From Candidatus Limosilactobacillus intestinipullorum (lineage in GTDB: Bacteria > Bacillota > Bacilli > Lactobacillales > Lactobacillaceae): a stretch of 32,072 nt of DNA. This document shows positions 1-7,566 of the stretch, piece after piece (position 1 is the first letter of the stretch; every line of letters begins with the position of its first letter). Position numbers and translations under genes: made by a program. A model generated the notes under the pieces. It was given only the letters and a program-made list of their open reading frames with translations. It was not told where the DNA came from and made no database searches. The stretch lies in assembly GCA_019117185.1 (NCBI GenBank), contig DXAF01000035.1, positions 1 to 32,072 on the forward strand, read 5' to 3'.

Positions 1-55
1 GCCAGTAAGCGTCAACACTTTCCAAGTATTGCTTGGAATCGTAATCTACTGCCAT
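1..55 (-). CDS. xpkA: Xylulose-5-P/fructose-6-P phosphoketolase, N-terminal 18 codons (cut by window edge)
   Basis: Only the start of this minus-strand gene is present. It reads MAVDYDSKQYLESVDAYW, which matches the opening I know from phosphoketolases of heterofermentative lactobacilli (MxVDYDSKxYLxxxDxYW). The ATG (complement of 53-55) is preceded by an AAGGAGTG ribosome binding site. The enzyme would cleave xylulose-5-phosphate to acetyl phosphate and glyceraldehyde-3-phosphate, the central step of heterolactic fermentation. No catalytic residues are visible, so the assignment rests on the N-terminus alone. Confidence 0.75.
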   Translation of the reverse strand, partial: MAVDYDSKQYLESVDAYW

Positions 56-136
56 TCTAATAAACACTCCTTCTGAATAAATCAAATACGTTCGTGCTTC
101 TAACAACTAACGTAAATCATTCAATTTACATGTATT

Positions 137-164
137 ATGATAAACTGTTTTTGTTTAAAGTCAA
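137..164 (-). promoter_or_regulatory. Promoter of the phosphoketolase gene
   Basis: On the minus strand TTGACT (159-164) is followed after 16 bp by TATCAT (137-142), a good sigma-A match about 80 bp upstream of the start codon. The stretch 165-343 towards the next gene holds a possible plus-strand promoter (TTGAAA at 170-175, 16 bp, TATAAA at 192-197) and no ORF that I can support. Confidence 0.6.
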
Positions 165-343
165 CCTTTTTGAAAATTGATACGGTCCAATTATAAAATC
201 TTAAACTTTACCGGCTGTTCACTAGGTCCCCCCTATCATCGAAATTACCGCTAAAGCGCATGATATCAATGGTTTAAACCAAGCTACCCCGCCAGGTGTA
301 TACTTAAAAATGTAATATTTGTAATATCAGGTGGTGGCGAAAT

Positions 344-1447
344 TTGGCACAATTAAATAGTCTTAACCAGGCCGACGTCGGTGATTTTGAAAAGGTAATG
401 GCGGTGACGACCGTGATGACCCAATCGGTTATTAGCTGGTTAATGGGCAGTAGTCCCCAGGTTGGGCAGCAGTTTTTCCTCGGTGGGATCTATGAAGTAA
501 TTAAGTTCAGCGCCCCCGCCTTTATTTTTGGGATCCTTTTTTCCACGGTGCGGACTCACCCCGCCGCACGACTTCGCGACTATCCGGCCTTTATGAGGAA
601 CCGCTGGCATTTCCTCTTCATCCCCTCAATTTTATGGACAGGCATCTACTTAATTGGCTTGCCCCAGTTGCAACAGCACGGTCACTACCATGACTGGGCC
701 AGCTTTATTTGGCAATTTATTAACGGCAACGCCGCTCCCCACCTCTGGTACAACGTCATGATGTTACAATTTATCATTATTATGCCCCTGTTCTGGTGGC
801 TCGCTCGCACAGTGGCCGGTCGTCCCCGCTTGAGCATTGCCACCTTCCTCTTGATTCTCTTATTTGAACTTGGCTGGCACCTTACGTACGAAATGCAAGT
901 TTTTCACGGCCCCCAGGCCCAGCACTGGTACCTGCTCGACCGGGTCTTGCCAAGCTTCTTGATTTTTGGAGTCAGTGGCACCCTCTTTTGGACTAACTAC
1001 CGGCGGGTCAGTTCCTGGCTATTGCGCCACTGGTTATGTCAGCTAATCGTTTGGCTGCTCCTCTTGTATATCGTTACCATTAACTTCTTTAGCTATGGCT
1101 ACCCCGTTTACCTCACCAACGCACCGTATTACTTACCATCAATGATCTTTTATAACCTCAGCACGATTGGCCTGGTAGCAACCTTGCTCCTTCATTTCCG
1201 GCAAACGCAAAACCAGTGGCTCCCCATCATCCATTGGATTGCCCTGTACGCCCACCGCTCATACCTGGGACACGTTTTTTGGCTTTACTGGTGCTGGCGG
1301 TTACTACCCCGCTTGCCGTTGATCGTCGGGTTCCCACTGCTCGTTTTATTGACCATCACAATTTCCTTTGCCTTTTCCTACTGCGCCCACATTATCTGGA
1401 GCAGTATCAAACGCCACTGCGCGGTGACCCGTTTGCCCAATGGCTAG
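344..1447 (+). CDS. Membrane acyltransferase (acyltransferase-3-like family)
   Basis: A 367-aa polytopic membrane protein with about ten hydrophobic segments, for example around residues 50-67, 87-105, 138-153 and 160-178. The length and the pattern of short loops fit acyltransferase-3 family proteins, which transfer acyl groups to sugars or cell-wall polymers at the membrane. The start is TTG at 344 with CAGGTGGTGG about seven bases upstream. The first segment (VMAVTTVMTQSVISWLMG) resembles the usual first helix of the family, but Gln stands where a conserved His is commonly found. Activity and substrate are therefore uncertain. It is convergent with the GntR gene and shares a terminator with it. 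No pathway partner is adjacent. Confidence 0.65.
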   Translation: MAQLNSLNQADVGDFEKVMAVTTVMTQSVISWLMGSSPQVGQQFFLGGIYEVIKFSAPAFIFGILFSTVRTHPAARLRDYPAFMRNRWHFLFIPSILWTGIYLIGLPQLQQHGHYHDWASFIWQFINGNAAPHLWYNVMMLQFIIIMPLFWWLARTVAGRPRLSIATFLLILLFELGWHLTYEMQVFHGPQAQHWYLLDRVLPSFLIFGVSGTLFWTNYRRVSSWLLRHWLCQLIVWLLLLYIVTINFFSYGYPVYLTNAPYYLPSMIFYNLSTIGLVATLLLHFRQTQNQWLPIIHWIALYAHRSYLGHVFWLYWCWRLLPRLPLIVGFPLLVLLTITISFAFSYCAHIIWSSIKRHCAVTRLPNG

Positions 1448-1460
1448 CTGATAACAAAAA

Positions 1461-1510
1461 AACGGTTTCAAACCCCGGTTAGTGAAGCCGAGCGTTTGAA
1501 GCCGTTTTTT
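1461..1510. terminator. Bidirectional intrinsic terminator
   Basis: Arms 1461-1473 and 1494-1506 pair over 13 bp with one G-T wobble. The stem is followed by T6 on the plus strand and preceded by A7, giving a T-run on the minus strand. It lies between the convergent acyltransferase and GntR genes and overlaps the GntR stop codon. Confidence 0.85.
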
Positions 1511-2240
1511 AACCTTCCTGGTCAAGGTTGATAAAGGTACTGTAGCGCATGTACTTGTAGTGAATCCGCATGTTGGAAACTTCAAATGGGGTGCCATCGT
1601 CAAGGAAGAAGACCCCATCCATTACCCCCACTGGTTCCGTGGGGGTCAGCTTAAGCAGGTCCTGGTCATCCTTGATTGAAGGTGACACGCTGATGGTGGT
1701 GAATGATTTGGTGACCCGTTTGCCCATGCTGTCTTCTAGGTAGTTAAAGATCGAACTATTAACTACCGCCGGCGACAGGGTCGGGACAATCTTAATCGGG
1801 ATAAAGCCCGTCTCAATCATAAACGGTTGGTCATCAATTAGTCGCAACCGTTTGATTTGATACACAAAATCATTATCATTAAGGAAGAGTTCTTCTTGGA
1901 TGTCAGCACTAGCCGGTACCACCTGGTAGTCAAGCAGTGAAATACCTTGCTTCTTACCATCGACTTGAAAACTATCGGTGATTCCCAGGTTGCTACCCTC
2001 ATAGTGAAAGAGGGACTGGTTTTTCAGGTATAGCGGGTTAATGAAGGTCCCGGACCCCCGCTTCTTGAAGATAATCCCCTGTTGGGCTAAGATACCGAGT
2101 GCCCGTTTGATTGAACTGCGGCTCACTCCGTAGGTCTCGCTCAGGCTGCGCTCGTCCGGCAAGCGCATCCCGGCATATTGGTTTTGTAAAATCTTGTGTT
2201 TTATATCACGCATAACGGAGCGATATACTAAATCTGCCAT
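1509..2240 (-). CDS. GntR-family (HutC/UTRA type) transcriptional regulator
   Basis: A 243-aa protein with an N-terminal winged helix-turn-helix (about residues 5-70). Its recognition region GVSRSSIKRALGILAQQGII and wing KKRGSGTFI are typical of GntR proteins. The remainder (about 95-235) has the UTRA ligand-binding pattern, including IKRLRLIDDQPFMIETGFIP. Such regulators bind a sugar phosphate or amino-acid-related ligand and release a palindromic operator. The start ATG has GAGGAG eight bases upstream. No catabolic or transport gene lies next to it, so its target cannot be read from context. Autoregulation through the palindrome at 2281 is possible. Confidence 0.85.
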   Translation of the reverse strand: MADLVYRSVMRDIKHKILQNQYAGMRLPDERSLSETYGVSRSSIKRALGILAQQGIIFKKRGSGTFINPLYLKNQSLFHYEGSNLGITDSFQVDGKKQGISLLDYQVVPASADIQEELFLNDNDFVYQIKRLRLIDDQPFMIETGFIPIKIVPTLSPAVVNSSIFNYLEDSMGKRVTKSFTTISVSPSIKDDQDLLKLTPTEPVGVMDGVFFLDDGTPFEVSNMRIHYKYMRYSTFINLDQEG

Positions 2241-2280
2241 CTCGTTAGCTCCTCAGACTTATTTTCTACATACTTAAATT

Positions 2281-2296
2281 CTAGTACTAGTATAAC
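2281..2296. promoter_or_regulatory. Candidate operator between gntR and ybaK
   Basis: A perfect 10-bp palindrome CTAGTACTAG (2281-2290) runs into TATAAC, with ACTAGT repeated in overlapping register. On the minus strand it overlaps the -10-like TATACT. The position in the divergent gntR/ybaK gap and its symmetry suggest a binding site for the GntR protein. This is inferred from position only. Confidence 0.35.
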
Positions 2297-2365
2297 AGAC
2301 CTATTTCAAATTGGGGCCTTTTACTAAAAAATTGGTCCGTTCCAGTACACAAAGGAAGTTTTATT

Positions 2366-2884
2366 ATGAGTAAAAAGAACAAAAAAAGCAAGTTAAAGAA
2401 GACCCAGGTTGAGCAAATCCTTGATAAGAATAAGGTTGCGTACCAACAAGCTGAATTTCCGACCCACCAAGATGGTGATGTTCGCACCATGAGCGTCGAC
2501 CACACCGGCGTAGACGACCACGTCATCTACAAGACGCTGGTCCTCACCGGGAACGTGACCGGGCCACTAGTCGGGGTGCTTCCCGTTGATACCCACCTTG
2601 ACGAAAAGAAACTCGCCAAGGTTTCTGGTAATAAGAAGGTTACCATGGTTCCTTTAAAGAACCTTCTTAAGACGACCGGCTACGTCCACGGTGCCAACAC
2701 CCCGGTAGGAATCTACGAAAAGTACCAGTACCCGATCTTCATCGACCAAGCTGCCAAAGAGCAGGGTGAGATTTACGTTTCTGCTGGTAAGATTGGCCGG
2801 TCAGTCCGGCTCAATGCCGACGACCTCGCCAAACTAGTCCACGCCCAATTTGCTGACCTCCAGCAGGCAAATTACCCGGGGTAA
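2366..2884 (+). CDS. ybaK: YbaK/EbsC-type aminoacyl-tRNA deacylase (Cys-tRNA(Pro)-like)
   Basis: A 172-aa cytoplasmic protein with the YbaK signature in order: IYKTLVLTG (about 55-63), GVLPVDTHLDEKKLAK (75-90), LKNLLKTTGYVHGANTPVG (103-121) and the C-terminal GEIYVSAGKIGRSV. These proteins hydrolyse mischarged tRNA in trans, classically Cys-tRNA(Pro). A basic Lys-rich stretch (KKNKKSKLKK) precedes the fold. The start ATG follows AAAGGAAG. It is transcribed alone and divergently from gntR, and is followed by a hairpin terminator. Confidence 0.9.
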   Translation: MSKKNKKSKLKKTQVEQILDKNKVAYQQAEFPTHQDGDVRTMSVDHTGVDDHVIYKTLVLTGNVTGPLVGVLPVDTHLDEKKLAKVSGNKKVTMVPLKNLLKTTGYVHGANTPVGIYEKYQYPIFIDQAAKEQGEIYVSAGKIGRSVRLNADDLAKLVHAQFADLQQANYPG

Positions 2885-2942
2885 TTGAGCCGCATTAATT
2901 GACCGGTCCAAAGTGAACGCGTAAACTAATATTATGTCACAC

Positions 2943-2973
2943 GGGATTGGCAACTGCCTAATCCCAGTTTTTT
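2943..2973 (+). terminator. Intrinsic terminator after ybaK
   Basis: GGGATT-GGCA pairs with TGCC-(T)-AATCCC over ten base pairs with one bulge, followed by T6 (2968-2973). A promoter-like TTGACC (2899-2904), 17 bp, TAAACT (2922-2927) lies upstream of it. The hairpin could therefore end ybaK or sit in the pepD leader. Confidence 0.75.
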
Positions 2974-2994
2974 GTAGAAAGGTTCGAAAAATTA

Positions 2995-4428
2995 ATGAAA
3001 AAACGTTTATCCGCCTGTACCACGGTACTAGTTGGTAAAAATGCAACAATTGATGGGTCAACGATGGCGGCCCGGAATGACGACACCCCTAAGCCACTCT
3101 GCCCAATGCGGGTCGTCGTTTACCCGGCCTACCATGACCACCCCAACCAGGTAAAGTCATACCTTAACAAGTGTGTCGTCGAGCGGCCCGCGGATGGCTA
3201 TGCCTATCAGGGGGTTCCAAATGTTGATTACCAACACGAAGGGGTCTTTGATGAAAGTGGCTTTAACTCAATGAACGTCGGCATGAGCGCCACAGAAAGT
3301 GTTTACGCCAACGAACGTGTCCTGGCTTGCGATCCCCTCAATACAGAATCTGGAATTAATGAAGACTTAATCGTGGCAACAACCCTGCCATTCATCAACA
3401 GTGCCCGCGACGGGGTGGCCTTTTTAGGTAACCTGGTTAAGAAGTACGGTTCCGCAGAAGGCAACGGTGTGATCTTCTCCGATAAGGACGACATTTGGTA
3501 CATGGAAATCGTTACTGGGCACCACTGGGTTGCTCAACGAATTCCCGATGATGCCTACGCGGTAACCGGTAACCGGATTGCCATCCAACAGGTTGACTTC
3601 AGTGATTCTGATAACTTTATGTGGTCCGAAGGGATTCAAGAGTTCGTTGAAAAGAACCACCTTAACCCGGACCGGCACGGCTGGAACTTCCGGCACATCT
3701 TCGGTACGGCAAACGTTTTTGACCAGCACTACAACACACCGCGTCAGTGGTATGGCCACAAGGTCCTCAGTCCTGATGTTGACATGAACCCGCTTGACTT
3801 TGACCTTCCCTTCATTATGCGGACCGACCGTAAGTTGTCCTTAGAAGATGTAGAATCAGTCTTAAGCAGTCACTACCAAGGAACTGTTTACGATCCACTA
3901 GGCAAAGGGACCGAAGAAGAAAAGCACCTTTTCCGGCCAATTTCACTAAACCGGACCCAAAATTCACATGTGCTTCAGGTTCGTAATGACTTACCTGAAA
4001 AGGCTGCCGCAATCATGTGGATGAGTTTTGGCATTCCAACCTTCACACCATACGTTCCGTTCTTTGCCCAGGCTCACGACATCGACGAAAGCTACCGGGA
4101 AACACCGATGAAGCTCGACATGAACTTTAAGAGTGCCTACTGGATGTACCGGACACTTTCAATGCTAGTCGAATCCCACCATGCGGAATTTGCTCAAGAC
4201 GACCTCGACTACCTAAAGGACGCCCGGGAATACCTATACCGTTGGGTTAACGAAGTTGCCGCGCAAGTCGCCGACAAGGATGAGGCGGAAGTAAGTACGT
4301 TCCTCAGCACGGAAAGCCACCAGATGGTTGCTGAACTTGCTAAACGGACGAAGAAGCTCATGGCGGAATTAGTGATGAGCGGTCTTGAATTGTCCAAGCT
4401 GACCTTTAAGATGGATGAAAACTTATAA
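2995..4428 (+). CDS. pepD: C69-family dipeptidase PepD
   Basis: A 477-aa cytoplasmic dipeptidase of the N-terminal-nucleophile family C69, as in lactobacillar PepDA. The N-terminus MKKRLSACTTVLVG places Cys8 as the likely nucleophile, followed by the family's GSTMAARNDD block (about 21-30). The length equals the usual 470-475 aa. It would hydrolyse dipeptides of broad specificity in the last step of peptide utilisation, and a second dipeptidase (PepV) lies further on in this window. The ribosome binding site (AGAAAGGT) is weak and rather far from the ATG. A strong terminator follows. Confidence 0.93.
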   Translation: MKKRLSACTTVLVGKNATIDGSTMAARNDDTPKPLCPMRVVVYPAYHDHPNQVKSYLNKCVVERPADGYAYQGVPNVDYQHEGVFDESGFNSMNVGMSATESVYANERVLACDPLNTESGINEDLIVATTLPFINSARDGVAFLGNLVKKYGSAEGNGVIFSDKDDIWYMEIVTGHHWVAQRIPDDAYAVTGNRIAIQQVDFSDSDNFMWSEGIQEFVEKNHLNPDRHGWNFRHIFGTANVFDQHYNTPRQWYGHKVLSPDVDMNPLDFDLPFIMRTDRKLSLEDVESVLSSHYQGTVYDPLGKGTEEEKHLFRPISLNRTQNSHVLQVRNDLPEKAAAIMWMSFGIPTFTPYVPFFAQAHDIDESYRETPMKLDMNFKSAYWMYRTLSMLVESHHAEFAQDDLDYLKDAREYLYRWVNEVAAQVADKDEAEVSTFLSTESHQMVAELAKRTKKLMAELVMSGLELSKLTFKMDENL

Positions 4429-4440
4429 GCTAAAAGCCTT

Positions 4441-4481
4441 AACGCTCCTTTGGCCACTACTGGTTGTAAGGGGCGTTTTTT
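4441..4481 (+). terminator. Intrinsic terminator after pepD
   Basis: AACGCTCCTT (4441-4450) pairs with AAGGGGCGTT (4468-4477) with one wobble, and a T6 run follows. Confidence 0.85.
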
Positions 4482-4549
4482 CATGGTCAATTTAACATCC
4501 CCAAAATCTGCTATGATATAAGTAATAATTGCCAAAGGGAAGTCTTAAC

Positions 4550-5389
4550 ATGTTTCAACCGCAACTTGGCCTTAAGGGGAGTAGTTCCCGTATCCAAATC
4601 GATGACCGGCTTAAACACCACCCCACCGTCTACGAATTCTTCACGGATATGGGTGACTTTACCCCGGATGGCTACCGCCAGCTTGCTGACGCAATTCAGT
4701 ACGTCCAAGCGGCCGGGATCCACCATATAGTTCTCCACCACCCGATGAAGTTTCACGAACACCACTCTGAAGTTGTTGCCCCCGAACGGTATTACCCGGA
4801 CCTTTACCGCTTCATCGAGCAAACCACCGAGCAGTTAATTCGCCTGGGTGAAGACTTAAACGTCCAGGTATTGGTTCACGGTGGTTATTCTGGTGCGGAA
4901 GTCCAACACATGGTCGACCTCTACCCCACCATTGCGGATGCCCGCCAAGCGGTCTATCACCGCCTGGATCGTTTTGCCCGTGCCGGGCGTGACCACATCA
5001 TGTTTGAAAATTCGATTGCACCAGTTTTTGCGTACGGTCACCCCGACCAAGAAAATGAAATTCTCGCCCACCACTACCGACTGGCCTTCGACACTTCACA
5101 CTGCTTTATCGAACTACACGGCGATAATCAGGGGCTCTTGGCATCACTACGCCACCTCGCCCCAGCCGTTGTCCACTACCACCTGGTCGATTCACTGGGG
5201 CAAACCCACGACAGCCTTACCCTGGGTACCGGAAAGATCAACTGGGCAGGGGTGTTACCCTTACTCAACCCTGCTGCTTCCAGCATTTATGAGATTAACC
5301 TTCATGATCAAACTAACTGTGCTGAGCAATTAGCCAGTCACCGGTATTTGAATCAGATAGCTCGGCAGCTGGTCGGCAAGGAGGTCTAA
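4550..5389 (+). CDS. Xylose-isomerase-like TIM-barrel protein (sugar phosphate isomerase/epimerase or AP-endonuclease-2 family)
   Basis: A 279-aa protein starting at the ATG at 4550, which has AAAGGGAAG just upstream. A TTG seven codons earlier would overlap that site and is less likely. Strand-end motifs fit the metal-dependent AP-endonuclease-2/xylose-isomerase barrel: HHIVLHHPMKF, VLVHGGYSG, IMFENS, LAFDTSHCF, VVHYHLVDS and the late YEINL. His, Glu and Asp at these ends would bind the metals. The exact reaction (sugar epimerisation or AP-site cleavage) cannot be told from the sequence. A TATGAT -10 lies at 4512-4517. It is three bases from the next gene, so the two are co-transcribed. Confidence 0.75.
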   Translation: MFQPQLGLKGSSSRIQIDDRLKHHPTVYEFFTDMGDFTPDGYRQLADAIQYVQAAGIHHIVLHHPMKFHEHHSEVVAPERYYPDLYRFIEQTTEQLIRLGEDLNVQVLVHGGYSGAEVQHMVDLYPTIADARQAVYHRLDRFARAGRDHIMFENSIAPVFAYGHPDQENEILAHHYRLAFDTSHCFIELHGDNQGLLASLRHLAPAVVHYHLVDSLGQTHDSLTLGTGKINWAGVLPLLNPAASSIYEINLHDQTNCAEQLASHRYLNQIARQLVGKEV

Positions 5390-5392
5390 CCA

Positions 5393-6514
5393 TTGAAGCT
5401 TCATATTAATAAGCAGCACGTTTCTTTAGCCCTGGCATTGTTTTTCCTCTACTTAGCGATTACCTTCTGGCCCCACTTTACCCACTGGTGTGGCACTTTC
5501 TTTGCGGCTCTTACCCCCTTATTGATTGGTGCCGTCATTGCCTACATCGTTAACTTGCTCTTACGCCAGTACGAGACCCTTTACCAACACCTCTTTAAAA
5601 GTAAGCGGGCCGCAAAGTTTAAACGGCTGTGGGGGATCGTCCTCTCCTACCTAACGATCTTCTTAATCCTAGCGATCGTCGTCCGGTTAGTGATCCCCGA
5701 ATTAATCAGTTGTATTCAACTTTTGATTAACAACCACAGTAAGGTCATCACCCGCTTCATTGCGACTTTTGAGCACAACAGTAACATTCAAGAAGCTCTT
5801 AAGCACCTCGACCCACGCCACCTTAGCTGGGCCAAGGCTGAGAAGTACCTCTCCTATGGCTTTGGGGGCACCTTTAAGGCCTTGGTCTCAACGGCTTCTT
5901 CCGTAGTTTCGGGCACGGCAACCGCCATCGTGGCCTTCTTCTTTTCGATCTATTTGCTGATCTATAAGGAGATGCTGGCCCGGCAGTTTACCCGCCTGAT
6001 CAACACTTACCTCAGCAGGGTTAAGCTGCCGTTAATGTACGCCATCCGGACCTTTGATGATTGTTACAGTAACTACATCGCTGGGCAGTGCAAGGACGCT
6101 GCAATTCTTGGTATTGCCTGCTTTATCGGAATGACCATCATGCGGATGCCTTACACAACGATGATTGGCGTAGTCACCGCCATCGGTGCCTTAATCCCAA
6201 TCGTCGGGGCCATCTTGGGGGCCAGCATTGGTGTCATCCTTATCTTTGCGGTCTCACCAATGCAGTCCCTAGTCTTCTTAATTTTTATCGTTATCCTCCA
6301 ACAGTTTGACAACCGGGTTACCTACCCACTCGTGGTCGGTAAGAGTATCGGCTTACCAAGTGTCTGGGTATTTGCAGCTGTCATCGTTGGCGGGAGCCTT
6401 TCCGGTATCTTAGGGATGATGCTGACGGTCCCCTTGTTTGCCGCAATCTATCGAATTGTCGCCACGGACGTCGGCCGCCGGGAACATCCCCAACCGACCA
6501 CTAATTTAAAATAA
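5393..6514 (+). CDS. AI-2E family (PerM/YdbI-like) membrane transporter
   Basis: A 373-aa polytopic membrane protein with hydrophobic segments near residues 12-52, 78-97, 160-185 and several after 215. The C-terminal half carries the family pattern: YIAGQCKDAAILG, MPYTTMIGVVTAIGALIPIVGAILG, FIVILQQFDNRVTYPLVVG and GLPSVWVFAAVIVGGSL. Family members move small molecules or ions (AI-2 exporters, Na+/H+ antiporters), and the substrate here is unknown. The start is TTG with a very strong AAGGAGGT. The gene begins three bases after the TIM-barrel gene and is followed by a repeat element at the convergent junction. Confidence 0.88.
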   Translation: MKLHINKQHVSLALALFFLYLAITFWPHFTHWCGTFFAALTPLLIGAVIAYIVNLLLRQYETLYQHLFKSKRAAKFKRLWGIVLSYLTIFLILAIVVRLVIPELISCIQLLINNHSKVITRFIATFEHNSNIQEALKHLDPRHLSWAKAEKYLSYGFGGTFKALVSTASSVVSGTATAIVAFFFSIYLLIYKEMLARQFTRLINTYLSRVKLPLMYAIRTFDDCYSNYIAGQCKDAAILGIACFIGMTIMRMPYTTMIGVVTAIGALIPIVGAILGASIGVILIFAVSPMQSLVFLIFIVILQQFDNRVTYPLVVGKSIGLPSVWVFAAVIVGGSLSGILGMMLTVPLFAAIYRIVATDVGRREHPQPTTNLK

Positions 6515-6534
6515 AAGCGACCACATATGAACGA

Positions 6535-6689
6535 GGGAGTGAGACAGAACTAGCTTGCTAGTTCGTCTTCGAACCCCCGCAAGCACAAATAGGCCTCCAG
6601 TGTTCGGCTTTGCCGGGCACTGGAGGCCATTTGTGTACTGCGCTGTTCGTACTTTAGCTAGGCTGTAGAGATTATGTCCCAGCCCCCTC
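6535..6689. repeat. Convergent-gap structured repeat, copy 1 (deleted form)
   Basis: First of four related elements (others at 8938, 18014 and 23955). It opens with GTGAGACA, followed by an 8-bp hairpin GAACTAGC-TT-GCTAGTTC (6547-6564). A long hairpin (6584-6635) follows, then a tail ending in TGTCCCAGCCCCCT. Compared with copies 3 and 4 it lacks about 45 bp between the two hairpins. It lies between the 3' ends of the AI-2E-type gene (plus) and the 55-aa gene (minus). Likely roles are transcription end, 3'-end protection, or a non-autonomous mobile repeat. Confidence 0.85.
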
Positions 6690-6700
6690 TTGCCTTATTT

Positions 6701-6868
6701 TTATAGGTGTTCTTTGATACCGTGGGGAAAATCTTTGTCGATTTCCTTGAGAATTGGCAGCAGGGAGTTAACATAGCGGTGGTATGCCTCGACGGGTTCG
6801 AGCTCCTTGCCGTTTGCCTGTAGTAGGGCAATTGCAATATCGTGGGCCCGTTGTTCATTTGAAATCAT
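6701..6868 (-). CDS. Small conserved-looking soluble protein, 55 aa
   Basis: A short minus-strand gene whose product begins MISNEQRAHDIAIALLQ and ends DFPHGIKEHL. The ATG (complement of 6866-6868) has GAGGTG six bases upstream. The predicted protein is helical, charged and without membrane segments. I know of no function for it. It starts 33 bases after the VanZ-like gene on the same strand, so the two may form an operon. The clear start site and amphipathic composition argue for a real gene. Confidence 0.65.
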   Translation of the reverse strand: MISNEQRAHDIAIALLQANGKELEPVEAYHRYVNSLLPILKEIDKDFPHGIKEHL

Positions 6869-6901
6869 TTTTGTCACCTCACCAACCTAGTGTACCAGAC
6901 T

Positions 6902-7432
6902 TTAGGGGCGGTTGAGCCGTAATTTTTGAATTAAGGCGTGAAAAAATGTGTTGTCAAAGAGTTTCATGATAGTAAAACCAACGAGGGCACCGAACGTGTT
7001 AGTTATTAGGTCGTCAACGTCGGCCAGCCGTCCTAGATGAATGAGCAGGTCCCAGATAAACTGGTTGGCTTCAATGAAGAGGCTGAATAAGAAGCAGTAT
7101 TTAACCAGCCGGCCCCATCGTAGCCGGGAGTTAAAGAGGTAGAGGAAAAAACCCCAGGGGAGGGTCATGATGATGTTTAAAAAGAACTCGGGACTGATTC
7201 CCTGGAAGGGGAGGAGGTTGTAAGGGACACCCCTAAAGTAGAAGAGTGTTTTGTGGACGGAAGAAACCTTCAAAAAGGTGGGGGTCAAACAGAGCAGTAG
7301 GATAGCAGTCAGGTAGATGAAGGCAGCAGTAATGGTAATTCGCTGTCCCCAAGAACGGAAACGCTGTCCGCCCTTATTTAATAGATAGCAATTAACCAAG
7401 AAATAAATTGTAAAAGGTAACCAGTGCAGCAT
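6902..7432 (-). CDS. VanZ-like membrane protein
   Basis: A 176-aa protein with about five hydrophobic segments (near 5-18, 33-53, 82-98, 108-125 and 143-158). The VanZ family core is present: NLLPF, FFLNIIMTLPWGFFL, FSLFIEANQFIW and RLADVDDLITNTFGALVGF, the last being the conserved Asp-Asp-Asn block. VanZ-like proteins are linked to glycopeptide tolerance in some hosts, but in most lactobacilli the role is unknown. The ATG follows GAGGAGA. It diverges from the permease gene and is followed by the 55-aa gene. Confidence 0.85.
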   Translation of the reverse strand: MLHWLPFTIYFLVNCYLLNKGGQRFRSWGQRITITAAFIYLTAILLLCLTPTFLKVSSVHKTLFYFRGVPYNLLPFQGISPEFFLNIIMTLPWGFFLYLFNSRLRWGRLVKYCFLFSLFIEANQFIWDLLIHLGRLADVDDLITNTFGALVGFTIMKLFDNTFFHALIQKLRLNRP

Positions 7433-7566
7433 TATTTTCTCCTCGTTATGTGCATTTCTTATAATATGGTATACAATAGAGTTTCACATTTGGCGTGGAC
7501 CGTGAACTAATAACCAGCTTAACCGTTACTAGCTTGCGATGCAATGCACTAGGAGATTTTATTAAG

